Both the position numbers and the translations under genes were made by a program. Below, piece by piece: positions 18,441-31,619 of a DNA stretch of 64,000 nucleotides; position 1 is the stretch's first letter; every line of letters starts with the position of its first letter. This DNA comes from Thiotrichales bacterium. GTDB taxonomy: Bacteria; Pseudomonadota; Gammaproteobacteria; Thiomicrospirales; Thiomicrospiraceae. The DNA is taken from NCBI GenBank assembly GCA_016938655.1, contig JAFGUG010000026.1, positions 1 to 64,000 of the forward strand. Direction: 5' to 3'. The notes beneath the pieces were generated by a model. It was not told where the DNA came from. It did no database searches and saw nothing but the letters and a program-made list of their open reading frames with translations.

Positions 18441-18947
18441 ATGACCGATGCTATTTCTAACGTCCAAGCGACTTACGAGCCACTTGAAGACAGAATATTA
18501 CTTAATATTACCACGCAAGAGCACGCGGTATACAGTGCTTGGATTACTCGACGTTATTTAAAATTGCTGCTGCCTGCTCTACAGGGCAATCACCCACGTA
18601 CCTTAAAACCGCTACTTTCAGAAGAGGCTCTTGGTTTTTTGCATTCAAATTCGGTAGAAATTGATCCTAGATCACCTATTTTTGAACCCTATGAAATTAA
18701 CGAGGAAACGCTGTTTCCACTTGGTGAAGACCCCATTTTATTAACTAAAATTGCCTTTAAGAAGTTAGGCAGTGATCAGCCATTGATGGAAATGAATCCT
18801 GACTCTGGCGCGGGGTTTGAAATCCCTTTTGAGGCTTCAGTGTTAAAACTACTGGCAAATATCTTGCAACAAGCTTTACCCAGAGCGGACTGGGATTTAG
18901 AGATGAATCAAACATTTAACTTACCCGAACCGAGCAGTTTGCATTAA
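18441..18947 (+). CDS. Conserved hypothetical protein
   Basis: A protein of 168 residues from ATG 18441. An upstream in-frame ATG at 18402 would overlap the divergent gene's start and is less likely. It is acidic and soluble, with no signal or membrane segment. It has a helical ITTQEHAVYSAWITRRYLKL stretch near the N-terminus. I do not recognise it. It ends 12 bases from the convergent ubiA stop, with no visible terminator between them. Confidence 0.6.
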   Translation: MTDAISNVQATYEPLEDRILLNITTQEHAVYSAWITRRYLKLLLPALQGNHPRTLKPLLSEEALGFLHSNSVEIDPRSPIFEPYEINEETLFPLGEDPILLTKIAFKKLGSDQPLMEMNPDSGAGFEIPFEASVLKLLANILQQALPRADWDLEMNQTFNLPEPSSLH

Positions 18948-18958
18948 TAAAATAACGT

Positions 18959-19819
18959 TTAAACCAGTGACCAAGCGTCTTCAAACATAATGCCAATTAG
19001 AACGATTACCCCAATCCAGTGGTTTTGCAGAAACACTTTAAATGCCAACCCCTCTGCATTGTGTGCCAATCGTTTTAAGTCATATAAAAACCAAATCGCA
19101 ACGATGACTAGACTTAGGTAATAAACACCACCTAACTCAAACAGTTGGCCAATCCATACCAATAAAACCAACATAATGAACTGAAATATCGCCGTCCAGA
19201 TTACTAAATGCTCAGAAAATAGAATAGCCGTGGATTTAATCCCAACTTTTAAATCGTCTTTCATATCGCCAACGGCATAAGCCGTGTCATAAATTAACGA
19301 CCAAACAAGGGTCGCTACAAAAATCGGCCAAACCTGCCAAGGCACGTCATTTAACACAGCCGCAAATGCCATAGGAATTGCCCAGGCAAACGCTGCACCT
19401 AAAAAAGCCTGCGGCCAGTGGGTATGACGCTTCATAAACGGATAGAGTGCTGCTAATCCAACCGCACCAAACGACAACCAAACCGTTAAACTGTTGAGAG
19501 TTAAAACCAATCCAAATGCGATTAAACAGAGTAGCCCAAAAAAAATCAGTGCCTCTTTACTGGATAACACCCCGGTTGCTAAAGGGCGTTGACAGGTACG
19601 TTCAACTTCACCATCAAAGTTTCGGTCGGCAAAATCGTTAATCACACAACCCGCCGAACGCATAAGAATCGCCCCAAAAATAAAGATAAATAATATCCAA
19701 AGGTTAGGTATACCATCAGAGGCAAGCCATAACGCCCATAAGGCCGGCCAGAGCACCAGATAAATACCAACAGGCCTGTTGATTCGAGTAAGTGAAATGT
19801 AAGCCTGTAACTTGGTCAT
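18959..19819 (-). CDS. ubiA: 4-hydroxybenzoate octaprenyltransferase
   Basis: A 286-residue inner-membrane prenyltransferase that joins the polyprenyl chain to 4-hydroxybenzoate in ubiquinone synthesis. The two Asp-rich motifs are NDFADRNFDGEVERT (about 61-75) and YDTAYAVGDMKDDLKVGIKS (about 176-195), with about eight membrane segments. Its start overlaps the stop of the 84-residue gene upstream by four bases, so translation is probably coupled. A variant palindrome (AACAGGCCTGTT, 19769-19780) lies near the N-terminal coding end. Confidence 0.95.
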   Translation of the reverse strand: MTKLQAYISLTRINRPVGIYLVLWPALWALWLASDGIPNLWILFIFIFGAILMRSAGCVINDFADRNFDGEVERTCQRPLATGVLSSKEALIFFGLLCLIAFGLVLTLNSLTVWLSFGAVGLAALYPFMKRHTHWPQAFLGAAFAWAIPMAFAAVLNDVPWQVWPIFVATLVWSLIYDTAYAVGDMKDDLKVGIKSTAILFSEHLVIWTAIFQFIMLVLLVWIGQLFELGGVYYLSLVIVAIWFLYDLKRLAHNAEGLAFKVFLQNHWIGVIVLIGIMFEDAWSLV

Positions 19820-20070
19820 AAGATTGTTTTGATAAGTGTTTGAATTTCTGCAAGCGCACCAGAAGAGAGCTCAAGACGTGCGTCTATTTTAGTTTGCAGT
19901 TCTTGGTAATGCAAAATGACTGTAAGTGTGTCTTTTTGCCACTTAATAGTGTAACCCCATCCCAAAATATGCACTTGACCGGCTTCTTTTTTAACAACCT
20001 GCCATCCTTGATTTGCCATGGCTTTTTGCAAAGAATCCGCTAATTTAGGGTCTAGATCAAGGTGAGTCAT
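19816..20070 (-). CDS. Small hypothetical protein coupled to ubiA
   Basis: An 84-residue soluble protein with no recognised domain and two predicted helices around a beta-rich middle (GQVHILGWGYTIKWQ, about 31-45). It overlaps ubiA by four bases (ATGA type), so both should be made from one message. This suggests, but does not prove, a link with ubiquinone synthesis. A one-mismatch copy of the window's palindrome lies seven bases before its ATG, where a ribosome site would be. Confidence 0.6.
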   Translation of the reverse strand: MTHLDLDPKLADSLQKAMANQGWQVVKKEAGQVHILGWGYTIKWQKDTLTVILHYQELQTKIDARLELSSGALAEIQTLIKTIL

Positions 20071-20076
20071 AAAATG

Positions 20077-20088
20077 AGCAGGACTGCT
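20077..20088. repeat. One-mismatch palindrome copy at a ribosome-binding position
   Basis: AGCAGGACTGCT differs from the 12-bp palindrome at one base. It ends seven bases before the ATG of the minus-strand 84-residue gene. Confidence 0.6.
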
Positions 20089-20113
20089 TACTTGGATTTA
20101 TATTGACTAAACA

Positions 20114-21481
20114 TTAAACACGTTTAGTCGGCTTTACCCAACCTTTGATCGTCAACTGCTTTGAACGACTCAAAGTCAGTTCATTCATAGGCACATCTTT
20201 CGTAATGGTAGAGCCGGCACCTACAGTCGCACCTGAACCGATGCTAACGGGGGCAACTAATTGGGTATCTGATCCGATAAACACTTGATCACCAATCTGC
20301 GTGAGATGCTTGTTGACACCGTCATAGTTGCAGGTAATCGTGCCCGCACCAATATTACAATCATTGCCCATGATAGTATCGCCTACATAACTCAAATGAT
20401 TTACTTTTGAACCTTTACCTATTTTGGCTTTTTTAGTCTCTACAAAATTACCAATCTTAGCCTCGGCCATTAATTCTGTGCCCGGGCGTAAACGAGCATA
20501 AGGCCCAACGACACAATTTTCTGCAATGGTAGCCTCTTCAAGATGAGAAAACGCGGAAATAGTTGTGTTATTGGCAATCACAGAATTTTTAATAATACAG
20601 TTAGCACCAATGGTGACATTATCGCCGAGGGTAACATCGCCTTCAAAAACGACATTCACATCAATTGTGACATCTTGACCAATAGAAAGCTTGCCACGAA
20701 TATCCAATCGCGAGGCATCTATCACGGTTGCCCCTTCAACCATTAAACGTTCCGCCTGCTGTAATTGGTAACGACGCTCTAAATCTTGCAATTGCGCTTT
20801 GTTATTAACGCCAAGAACTTCAAGCTCCGTTTTCGGTGTCGTGGTATGTACCTCAAAACCAGCGTGTACACACATCTCGATGATATCTGTAAGATAATAT
20901 TCACCTTGAGCATTATCAGAAGACAGACTGGATAGCCATAACTTTAGATGCCCGCCATGAACAGCCATAATCCCAGTATTCACCTCTTTTATCGCTTTTT
21001 GGTCAGGATTTGCATCCTTCTCTTCAACAATCGCTTCAACTTGAAAATGGTTATTACGGACAATTCGACCATATCCAGAAGAATCTTCAAGGTTGATGGT
21101 CAACAGTGCAAGTGGGTGCGTATCATCTACTAGGGTTAGTAAATCTTTAAGGGTTTCTAAAGAGGTAAGCGGAACATCGCCATACAAAATAAGTACTGTA
21201 TCATTATCTGAAATATGTGAGGCAGTTTGAGCAACCGCATGACCCGTTCCAAGTTGCTGTTCTTGCATAACAAAGCTTAAATGCTCGCCCTTGACCCTAG
21301 ATTTAACCGAATCAGCGCCATGACCAATCACCGTGATAATGCTTTTAGAGTTTAGACATTCAGCGGTATCAATAACATGTTGCAATAACGGTTTCTGAGC
21401 CAAAGGCTGTAACACCTTAGGTAATTGAGAACGCATACGCGTTCCTTTTCCTGCAGCAAGAATAACAACTTTTAAAGACAT
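20114..21481 (-). CDS. glmU: Bifunctional GlmU: UDP-GlcNAc pyrophosphorylase / glucosamine-1-phosphate acetyltransferase
   Basis: A 455-residue enzyme making UDP-GlcNAc for peptidoglycan and lipopolysaccharide. The N-terminal uridylyltransferase domain begins with VVILAAGKGTRMRSQLPK (about 4-21). The C-terminal half is a left-handed beta-helix of hexapeptide repeats (about 255-440) with the acetyl-CoA site. The ATG at 21481 is chosen because AGGAG lies seven bases before it; an upstream in-frame ATG at 21487 would be only one base from that ribosome site. It follows the ATP synthase operon and its terminator, a common gammaproteobacterial order. Confidence 0.95.
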   Translation of the reverse strand: MSLKVVILAAGKGTRMRSQLPKVLQPLAQKPLLQHVIDTAECLNSKSIITVIGHGADSVKSRVKGEHLSFVMQEQQLGTGHAVAQTASHISDNDTVLILYGDVPLTSLETLKDLLTLVDDTHPLALLTINLEDSSGYGRIVRNNHFQVEAIVEEKDANPDQKAIKEVNTGIMAVHGGHLKLWLSSLSSDNAQGEYYLTDIIEMCVHAGFEVHTTTPKTELEVLGVNNKAQLQDLERRYQLQQAERLMVEGATVIDASRLDIRGKLSIGQDVTIDVNVVFEGDVTLGDNVTIGANCIIKNSVIANNTTISAFSHLEEATIAENCVVGPYARLRPGTELMAEAKIGNFVETKKAKIGKGSKVNHLSYVGDTIMGNDCNIGAGTITCNYDGVNKHLTQIGDQVFIGSDTQLVAPVSIGSGATVGAGSTITKDVPMNELTLSRSKQLTIKGWVKPTKRV

Positions 21482-21661
21482 ATACATTCTCCTAAGAACT
21501 AATCTAACGAAACTCATAATAATACCGTTAGATTAATCGCTTTTTGATTTAGAAAAGAGGGGCTGATTTCAAGATCAAGGCGGCATAAATGAGTGTGGGT
21601 TGCCACACGACATGTAGCCAACGCTGAGATTGGATTCAGGCAACTTTTATAAACAAAAAGG

Positions 21662-21689
21662 AAAAAAAAAGCGCCAATAAATGGCGCTT
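21662..21689 (-). terminator. Terminator of the ATP synthase operon
   Basis: Arms 21669-21676 and 21682-21689 pair perfectly over 8 bp with a 5-base loop. Read on the minus strand, nine T follow. It lies 19 bases after the atpC stop. Confidence 0.92.
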
Positions 21690-21707
21690 CTTAACAAAGA
21701 TTAACTA

Positions 21708-22142
21708 TTAAGCCATCCCAGTTTTATGCAAACGATCTCTCATTTTAGAAATCGATTGTATTTGAGCAACGGCTTCAGCAAGTTCAACTTGCGCTTTTGC
21801 AATATCCGTTTCGGATTTTGCATTATCCATTGCTTCTACAGCACGCTGCTTAGCGGCAAGCGCTTCAGCTTCATCAAGATCACCTGCGCGAATCGCTGAA
21901 TCTGCAAGAACAGTTACAACACTCGGTTGGATTTCAATGATGCCACCGTTGACGTAGAAGTGTTCTTCTGTACCATCGGCAACAACACGAACTGAACCAG
22001 GCTTCAAAGAGCTAAGGAACTGGGTATGATGAGGAAGGATACCAACCTCACCATCGGCAGCCTGTGCATAAAGCATCTCCGCTTTACCAGAGAAGATTTC
22101 GCCTTCTGCACTTACAATATCTACTTGCATTGTGACTGCCAT
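21708..22142 (-). CDS. atpC: F1Fo ATP synthase epsilon subunit
   Basis: A 144-residue F1 central-stalk subunit that couples rotation and inhibits ATP hydrolysis. The N-terminal beta-sandwich has MQVDIVSAEGEIFSGKAEML and GEVGILPHHTQFLSSLKPG; a C-terminal helical hairpin follows (about 90-140). ATG 22142 is preferred to a TTG two codons upstream because the family begins MAVTMQVDIVS-like. It is the last gene of the atp operon, seven bases after atpD. Confidence 0.95.
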   Translation of the reverse strand: MAVTMQVDIVSAEGEIFSGKAEMLYAQAADGEVGILPHHTQFLSSLKPGSVRVVADGTEEHFYVNGGIIEIQPSVVTVLADSAIRAGDLDEAEALAAKQRAVEAMDNAKSETDIAKAQVELAEAVAQIQSISKMRDRLHKTGMA

Positions 22143-22148
22143 GATCAA

Positions 22149-24423
<2,275 letters not shown>

Positions 24424-24437
24424 GGCCTACTCCTTAA

Positions 24438-25979
24438 TTAGTAAACGCCGTTAGCCTTGAATGATTCAACGCATGCTTTAACAGCATCAACGATGTCACC
24501 ATTCCAGTCACCCTTCTCATTGATTTGGGCAGCTAGGTCAGCATTTGCAGAATTCAAGTGAGCATGTAGAGCTGCTTCAAAGCTTAATAGCTTGTCAACT
24601 TCTACATCATCTAAGTAGCCTTCATTTGCAGCATACAAAGAGATAGCCATCTCAGCGATCGTTAGCGGAGAATATTGCTTCTGCTTCATAAGTTCAGTAA
24701 CACGTTTACCGCGTTCTAACTGAGCTTTTGTTGCAGCGTCAAGATCCGAAGCAAACTGAGCAAAGGCCGCTAATTCACGGTACTGTGCTAAGTCTAGACG
24801 GATACCACCACCTAATTTCTTGATTGCTTTAGTCTGAGCAGCACCACCAACACGTGATACAGACAAACCAGCGTTAACCGCAGGACGGATACCTTGAGAG
24901 AATAAACCTGTTTCAAGGAAAATCTGACCATCAGTAATCGAGATTACGTTAGTAGGTACGAAAGCAGATACGTCACCGGCTTGAGTTTCGATAATAGGAA
25001 GTGCGGTTAAAGAACCGGTCTTACCTTTTACTTCACCATTTGTGAACTTCTCAACATATGCAGCAGATACACGAGCAGCACGCTCAAGTAAACGTGAATG
25101 TAGATAAAAGATATCACCAGGGAATGCTTCACGACCTGGTGGACGACGAAGTAGTAATGAAATCTGACGGTATGACTGGGCTTGCTTAGTTAAATCATCA
25201 TAGATGATCAACGCGTCTTCACCACGGTCACGGTAGTATTCACCCATAGCACAACCAGCGAAAGCCGCTAGGTACTGTAGAGCCGCTGGATCAGAAGCGT
25301 TTGCAGCAACGATAACTGTGTTATCCATTGCACCGTACTCTTCTAATTTACGTGCTACGTTAGCAACAGTAGAAGCTTTTTGCCCCATTGCTACATAAAT
25401 ACATTTAACACCAGTGTCTTTCTGAGAAATGATTGCATCGATAGCGATTGCAGTCTTACCAGTTTGACGGTCACCGATGATTAACTCACGCTGACCACGG
25501 CCAACTGGAATCATTGAATCGATAGACTTAATACCGGTCATCATTGGCTCATCAACCGATTGACGGTCGATAACACCTGGGGCGATACGTTCAATAGGTG
25601 AAGTTACCTTAGTTTCAACAGGACCTTTACCATCGACTGGACGACCTAATGCGTCAACAACACGACCGTTAAGTTCTGGACCTACTGGTACTTCTAAAAT
25701 GCGACCAGTACATTTGACTACGTCACCTTCAGAGATGTGCTCATATTCACCTAGGACAACAACACCAACCGAATCAGACTCTAAGTTTAGAGCCATACCG
25801 TAAGTGTTTTCGTCGAATTGAACCATCTCACCATACATAACATCTGAGACACCGTGAACAAGTGCGATACCATCAGCGATGCTAACGACTGTTCCTTCGC
25901 TGCCAGACTCAGCTGCACCGTCAAAACCTTTAATACGGTCTTTGATTAGGTTGCTGATTTCAGAGGCATTCAATTGCAT
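24438..25979 (-). CDS. atpA: F1Fo ATP synthase alpha subunit
   Basis: A 513-residue regulatory subunit of the F1 hexamer. The P-loop [15 protein letters not shown] is at about 169-183, [20 protein letters not shown] at about 250-270, and the signature [17 protein letters not shown] at about 365-381. The N-terminal delta-contacting [16 protein letters not shown] is present. GGAGAGG lies before the ATG. Confidence 0.97.
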   Translation of the reverse strand: MQLNASEISNLIKDRIKGFDGAAESGSEGTVVSIADGIALVHGVSDVMYGEMVQFDENTYGMALNLESDSVGVVVLGEYEHISEGDVVKCTGRILEVPVGPELNGRVVDALGRPVDGKGPVETKVTSPIERIAPGVIDRQSVDEPMMTGIKSIDSMIPVGRGQRELIIGDRQTGKTAIAIDAIISQKDTGVKCIYVAMGQKASTVANVARKLEEYGAMDNTVIVAANASDPAALQYLAAFAGCAMGEYYRDRGEDALIIYDDLTKQAQSYRQISLLLRRPPGREAFPGDIFYLHSRLLERAARVSAAYVEKFTNGEVKGKTGSLTALPIIETQAGDVSAFVPTNVISITDGQIFLETGLFSQGIRPAVNAGLSVSRVGGAAQTKAIKKLGGGIRLDLAQYRELAAFAQFASDLDAATKAQLERGKRVTELMKQKQYSPLTIAEMAISLYAANEGYLDDVEVDKLLSFEAALHAHLNSANADLAAQINEKGDWNGDIVDAVKACVESFKANGVY

Positions 25980-25994
25980 GTTTGTTCCTCTCCA

Positions 25995-26531
25995 TTATTG
26001 GGCGATTGCTGCGCCAAGTTTGTTAAGTTTAGATACGGCTGAACCATCAATGGCCCAGTCACCGACTTTAATCTGAATTCCAGCTATTAGGCTTGGATCT
26101 TCTTCATAAGTAATCTCTACTTCGGCATCAAACTTAGCATTTAAAGCAGCACTTAATTGTTTCTTCTGCTCGACCGTAGTCTCACGCGCTGAAATAACAG
26201 TAGCTCGTACACGTTTCTCTTCAATTGCTTTCAGCTCTTCAAAAGCATCAGCAAGAATAGGAAGTGCAGCTAATCTCTTATTTTCAGACATAACAGTAAG
26301 AAGGTTCTTACCCTCTTTAGTCAGGTTTTCACCCATAACAGATTCAAATACTGAAACAATATCTGAAGCTGCGTAAGCTGGGTTTGCAATCATAGTTTGC
26401 ATTGCTTCATCTGAAGCAATCAACGCTAGATTTGCAATTTGTTCTGACCATTCTGCTAGCTGATTCGATTCTTTTGCATTAGCAAAAGCAGCTTGTGCGT
26501 AAGGTCTTGCAATTGTCATTAATTCTGCCAT
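25995..26531 (-). CDS. atpH: F1Fo ATP synthase delta subunit
   Basis: A 178-residue stator protein joining the b dimer to the top of the alpha-beta hexamer. The N-terminal TIARPYAQAAFANA (about 6-19) and the C-terminal GIQIKVGDWAIDGSAVSKLN (about 150-169) are family signatures. AAGGAAAC precedes the ATG. It lies 15 bases before atpA and 10 after atpF. Confidence 0.95.
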   Translation of the reverse strand: MAELMTIARPYAQAAFANAKESNQLAEWSEQIANLALIASDEAMQTMIANPAYAASDIVSVFESVMGENLTKEGKNLLTVMSENKRLAALPILADAFEELKAIEEKRVRATVISARETTVEQKKQLSAALNAKFDAEVEITYEEDPSLIAGIQIKVGDWAIDGSAVSKLNKLGAAIAQ

Positions 26532-26541
26532 AGAAGTTTCC

Positions 26542-27012
26542 TTAGATTGATTTAACTAAGGTTTCAAGCATGTCATTATGTGCGGCTGCATCAACTTCTT
26601 TTCTAAGAATTTGTTCTGCACCAGCAACAACAAGCGAACCTACTTCTTTACGAAGATCTTCTCTTGCACGACTAACTTCTTGCTCAATTTCTGCATGGGC
26701 GGCAGCTTTAATACGGTCAGCTTCTTCGTTCGCTTTTACTTTCGCATCATCTACGATTTCAGAGCCACGTTTTTCAGCTTGACTTAGTATGTTTTGAGCT
26801 TGAGCTTTAGCGTCTTTCAACACATCTTTAGCTTTTTGTTCAGCTAACTCAAGTTCATGCTTACCTTTCTCAGCCGCAGAAAGTCCGTCAGAAATTCTCT
26901 TCTGACGTTCTTCCATTAGCTTAGACAGCGGCCCCCACAGCACTTTGTTCACAAACCAGATTAATAGCACAAATGCTAACATCTGAATGAGAAGCGTTGC
27001 GTTAATACTCAC
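26542..27012 (-). CDS. atpF: F1Fo ATP synthase b subunit
   Basis: A 156-residue peripheral stalk subunit with one N-terminal membrane helix (about 5-24), then a long charged coiled coil rich in Ala, Lys and Glu. The start is GTG (27012). Length and pattern match the single-gene b form of gammaproteobacteria. Confidence 0.95.
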   Translation of the reverse strand: MSINATLLIQMLAFVLLIWFVNKVLWGPLSKLMEERQKRISDGLSAAEKGKHELELAEQKAKDVLKDAKAQAQNILSQAEKRGSEIVDDAKVKANEEADRIKAAAHAEIEQEVSRAREDLRKEVGSLVVAGAEQILRKEVDAAAHNDMLETLVKSI

Positions 27013-27062
27013 AGTGGTTACCTCGCCATTCGTTAATTATAATAATTAAGGTTTAATTTCAA

Positions 27063-27371
<309 letters not shown>

Positions 27372-27524
27372 TTACAGTTAAAAATAAAAAAAATAAATTG
27401 TTAAAGCTTTTTACTATCGATCTCACTTAGATGAAACCGTCAGTTAGGTGCGCTTAAACCTTATTGACAACCTGATAGTGTTATCAGGCTGTCTACTCCT
27501 TTCTAATCGTTTACTCGGTTTGGC

Positions 27525-28697
<1,173 letters not shown>

Positions 28698-28714
<17 letters not shown>

Positions 28715-28979
28715 CTTTGTGCTCTTTTTCAGGTAACGGGTCTAATTTGCTCGACAGTTTCTGAACCTTTTGGATCCCACCAATAAAACCCATAACGCCA
28801 CATACCATCATAAAAATGGGTGTGGTTTCAAATATCATGTCTAAAACATAGCCCACCAAGAAGCCCGCAACAATGGTTGCAGTGAACATGGAACCTGCGC
28901 CCATAAGCAAGAAATTTAGTGCCGGCTTTGGGGCCTCTCCTGCTTTGCGTGTTGGTGTTTTTCGGTTTGAATCAGTCAT
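28698..28979 (-). CDS. atpZ: AtpZ-like membrane protein, first gene of the atp operon
   Basis: A protein of 93 residues from ATG 28979, with a charged N-terminal region and two membrane helices (about residues 25-48 and 55-72) of the AtpZ/AtpI type. An upstream in-frame TTG at 29027 would add 16 residues; the ATG is chosen because the added residues look unlike the family, but there is no strong ribosome site at either. AtpZ with AtpI has been linked to c-ring assembly or magnesium handling in other bacteria. The operon promoter should lie in 28980-29220; I cannot place it firmly. Confidence 0.75.
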
Positions 28980-29220
28980 GCTATGGCAAACTCTGCTAAT
29001 AATACTTTTTAGTTGAGTATTCTTCAACCTAAACGGGGGCTAATGATATAGGTTTATAAGGTCAAAAGCTACCTAAACTCGCTGTTTTTATCAGTTTTTT
29101 GTATGCCTGCATTAACTCATTTACCACATCATGTCTTCGTGTAACTTTATTCCACTAGATGTATTAAATGCTTGCCTAATTTATTTTTATGATTAATGTG
29201 ATTTATAATCCATGAAAAAT

Positions 29221-30090
29221 TTAAAAAAGATTTAATAACCTATTCAGCTCGTCTAAATTGTCATAACTAATCTCTAAACGGCCTTTTCCATTATCTCGAT
29301 GGTTAATTTTTACCTTCGCGGCAATTTTTTCAGCCAATAGATTCTGTTTTTCAGTTATCTCTTCGATATGAGGAATCGCTTTATGTTTTGCTTCTTTAAT
29401 AAGTGCCTTTGGAATAAGCACTTGTTGTGCTGCCTCCTCCATTTCACGAACCGACCAGCCTTTATCTATCGCTTTATCAATTAAGCTCAACTGAATCTCT
29501 TCTGGCAGACTGATTATGGCTCGGGCGTGCCCCATGGTGATGGCACCCTTATGCAGCAGGTCTTGAATTTTGTTTGGTAGTTTTAATAAACGTAATAGGT
29601 TAGAGACCGCAGACCTTGAACGTCCAACCGCATCGGCGACCTCTTGCTGAGATAAATCAAACTCTTTAATTAAACGCTTTAAACCAATCGCGGTTTCAAT
29701 TGGGTTTAAATCTTCACGCTGAATGTTTTCAATTAAGGCTAAGGCCAGTGTGGTTTGATTATCCGCTTGGCGAATTACCACGGGTACTTTATCCAGGCCT
29801 GCTATTTGAGATGCACGCCAACGACGTTCACCAGCAATAATCTCATAGCGCTCATCACCAATTGGCTTAACAATGATGGGTTGAACAACGCCCTGCACTC
29901 GGATTGATTCAGCCAGCTCTTGCAAGGCGACTTCATTAAATTCTTGGCGAGGCTGATAAACCCCTGCCTGAAGCTGTTCTACCGCGACTTTTTCAATACG
30001 TAGATCGGAACTATTGTTCTCTGACTTTTGCTTTGCACCAATCATGGCGTGAATACCACGCGTTCCCATTCCTGAACGTTTCTTTGCCAC
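29221..30090 (-). CDS. parB: Chromosome partitioning protein ParB (Spo0J)
   Basis: A 289-residue DNA-binding CTPase that loads on parS and spreads as a clamp. The N-terminal CTP-binding motif GERRWRAS (about 82-89), ENIQREDLNPIE (about 107-118), the helix-turn-helix around SQQEVADAVGRSRSAVSNLL (about 131-150) and the C-terminal dimer domain are all present. GTG is the start, with AAAGG nine bases upstream. It lies 24 bases after parA. A 10-bp part of the palindrome family (29794-29803) is read as Ala-Gly-Leu. A parS site is present at 46292. Confidence 0.96.
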   Translation of the reverse strand: MAKKRSGMGTRGIHAMIGAKQKSENNSSDLRIEKVAVEQLQAGVYQPRQEFNEVALQELAESIRVQGVVQPIIVKPIGDERYEIIAGERRWRASQIAGLDKVPVVIRQADNQTTLALALIENIQREDLNPIETAIGLKRLIKEFDLSQQEVADAVGRSRSAVSNLLRLLKLPNKIQDLLHKGAITMGHARAIISLPEEIQLSLIDKAIDKGWSVREMEEAAQQVLIPKALIKEAKHKAIPHIEEITEKQNLLAEKIAAKVKINHRDNGKGRLEISYDNLDELNRLLNLF

Positions 30091-30114
30091 TGTGATTTAC
30101 CTTTCTTGTCAGAG

Positions 30115-30882
30115 TTAAATTTGGGTTTTACGAATCAATTCATTTGCCAAAGCTAGATAAGCGATGGCGCCATTCGATGACGGATCATAATCTAATATCG
30201 ATTCTCCGTAACTTGGGGCTTCGGCTAAACGAACATTTCTTGGAATAATCGTCTGTAATACTTTCATACCAAAGTGCGCAACCAACTGATTAGAGACATC
30301 GTTTGCAAGGTTATTACGACGGTCATGCATGGTTCTTAATAGGCCATCAATATGCAAGGTATCGTTAAGCTGCTCTTGAACCGTTTCAATGGTATCCATT
30401 AATGCAGACAACCCTTCAAGCGCAAAGAATTCGCACTGTACCGGCACTAAAATGCCGTCCGCAGCGGTTAACGCATTAATGGTCAACATGTTTAAGGTCG
30501 GCGGGCAATCAATGAGCACAACATCATAATTATCGCGCACCTTCTTTAAGGTCTTACGCAGGCGTTTTGGCCCCATATCTTCTTCTAAAAGTGCGACTTC
30601 GGCGGCGGTTAAATCGCCATTAGCCGGCATTAAGTCTAATCCGGCCTGCTCAACTGAAATAATGGCTTGTTTGGCTTTGCACTCGCCGACCAGCACCTCA
30701 AAAACCGACTGCTGCAGTTCGTCTTTATCAACACCAATTGCAACCGTGGCGTTTCCTTGCGGATCTAAATCGATTAACAGGACTTTTTTGCCTAAACGCG
30801 CCAAGGCGGCGGCTAAATTAACGCTGGAGGTGGTTTTTCCCACTCCGCCTTTCTGATTTGCTAACGCAATCACTCTGCCCAC
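30115..30882 (-). CDS. parA: Chromosome partitioning ATPase ParA (Soj)
   Basis: A 255-residue deviant Walker A ATPase that binds DNA non-specifically and moves ParB-parS complexes; it also touches DnaA control in some species. ALANQKGGVGKTTSSVNLA (about 5-23) is the deviant Walker A, and VVLIDCPPTLNMLT the Walker B. GTG 30882 is chosen because AGGTGA stands five bases before it; a GTG three codons upstream overlaps that ribosome site. It is part of the minus-strand mnmG-rsmG-parA-parB group. Confidence 0.95.
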   Translation of the reverse strand: MGRVIALANQKGGVGKTTSSVNLAAALARLGKKVLLIDLDPQGNATVAIGVDKDELQQSVFEVLVGECKAKQAIISVEQAGLDLMPANGDLTAAEVALLEEDMGPKRLRKTLKKVRDNYDVVLIDCPPTLNMLTINALTAADGILVPVQCEFFALEGLSALMDTIETVQEQLNDTLHIDGLLRTMHDRRNNLANDVSNQLVAHFGMKVLQTIIPRNVRLAEAPSYGESILDYDPSSNGAIAYLALANELIRKTQI

Positions 30883-30979
30883 AAATGTCACCTAGTGTTT
30901 CTGGTTAAGTCCCGAATGGGCACTCGATTAACTTACAATTTATTTCGTTAGCTGATTCTACTGCAATTCGCGTAAGGTT

Positions 30980-31615
30980 TTAAGCACAACGACTGGCTTT
31001 AATTAAAATACGTTCGGCATTTAAGCCTGGCACGTGTAAATCAATCATCTCATCAATCGTTACCAGGCCTGCTAACTTTGAATAGTCTTCAAAATCTTTC
31101 TGCGCTTTCATTGCCCACCAAACCCCATCGTCAGCCAATAAGTGTTTGGTCCAGTGCAACATATCTTCCATTGACGCAAAGGCACGTGAAATCACACCAT
31201 CATATAACTCGGTTGGCTGGTAGGCTTCTACTCGACTGTGCAAAACCAAGCTATTTTCAACTTTTAACTCGGCCTTGGCTTGAATCAGAAAACGGGTTTT
31301 TTTACTGTTACTGTCGAGTAAATCGACTTGGCGCTCTGGGTAGCAAATTGCCAAAGGAATTCCCGGCAAACCGCCCCCAGTGCCGACATCAATTAACCGT
31401 TGTCCGGACACATGTGGCACAACCGCTAGACTATCTAGTAAGTGCTTCACCAACATCTCTTGCGGATCGCGAATCGCTGTGAGGTTGTAAACCTTATTCC
31501 ACTTTTGTAGTAAGGTCAAATAGTGCATTAACTGCGCAACGGCGTTATCAGGCAGGTTTAGGCCAATTTGCTGTAACCCTTGCTCTAGTTGTGTTTGTAG
31601 TGCTTGATTATCCAT
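30980..31615 (-). CDS. rsmG: 16S rRNA (guanine527-N7)-methyltransferase
   Basis: A 211-residue SAM-dependent enzyme that methylates G527 of 16S rRNA; its loss gives low-level streptomycin resistance in other bacteria. LIDVGTGGGLPGIPLAI (about 70-86) is the SAM motif, with YNLTAIRDPQEMLVKHLLDS (about 38-57) before it. ATG 31615 is four bases after the mnmG stop and matches family starts; an upstream in-frame codon inside mnmG is less likely. A 10-bp palindrome-family piece (31064-31073) is inside, read as Ala-Gly-Leu. Confidence 0.95.
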   Translation of the reverse strand: MDNQALQTQLEQGLQQIGLNLPDNAVAQLMHYLTLLQKWNKVYNLTAIRDPQEMLVKHLLDSLAVVPHVSGQRLIDVGTGGGLPGIPLAICYPERQVDLLDSNSKKTRFLIQAKAELKVENSLVLHSRVEAYQPTELYDGVISRAFASMEDMLHWTKHLLADDGVWWAMKAQKDFEDYSKLAGLVTIDEMIDLHVPGLNAERILIKASRCA

Positions 31616-31619
31616 AGTG

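Noticed and set aside
21593..21608. A GTGTGG-GTTG-CCACAC hairpin before glmU as a riboswitch or regulatory RNA
   Set aside because: One short stem does not make a recognisable riboswitch, and no further conserved structure was seen.
31201..31216. A CACGTGAAA string inside rsmG as a second parS
   Set aside because: Only the right half matches; the left half lacks the TGTTTCAC arm.
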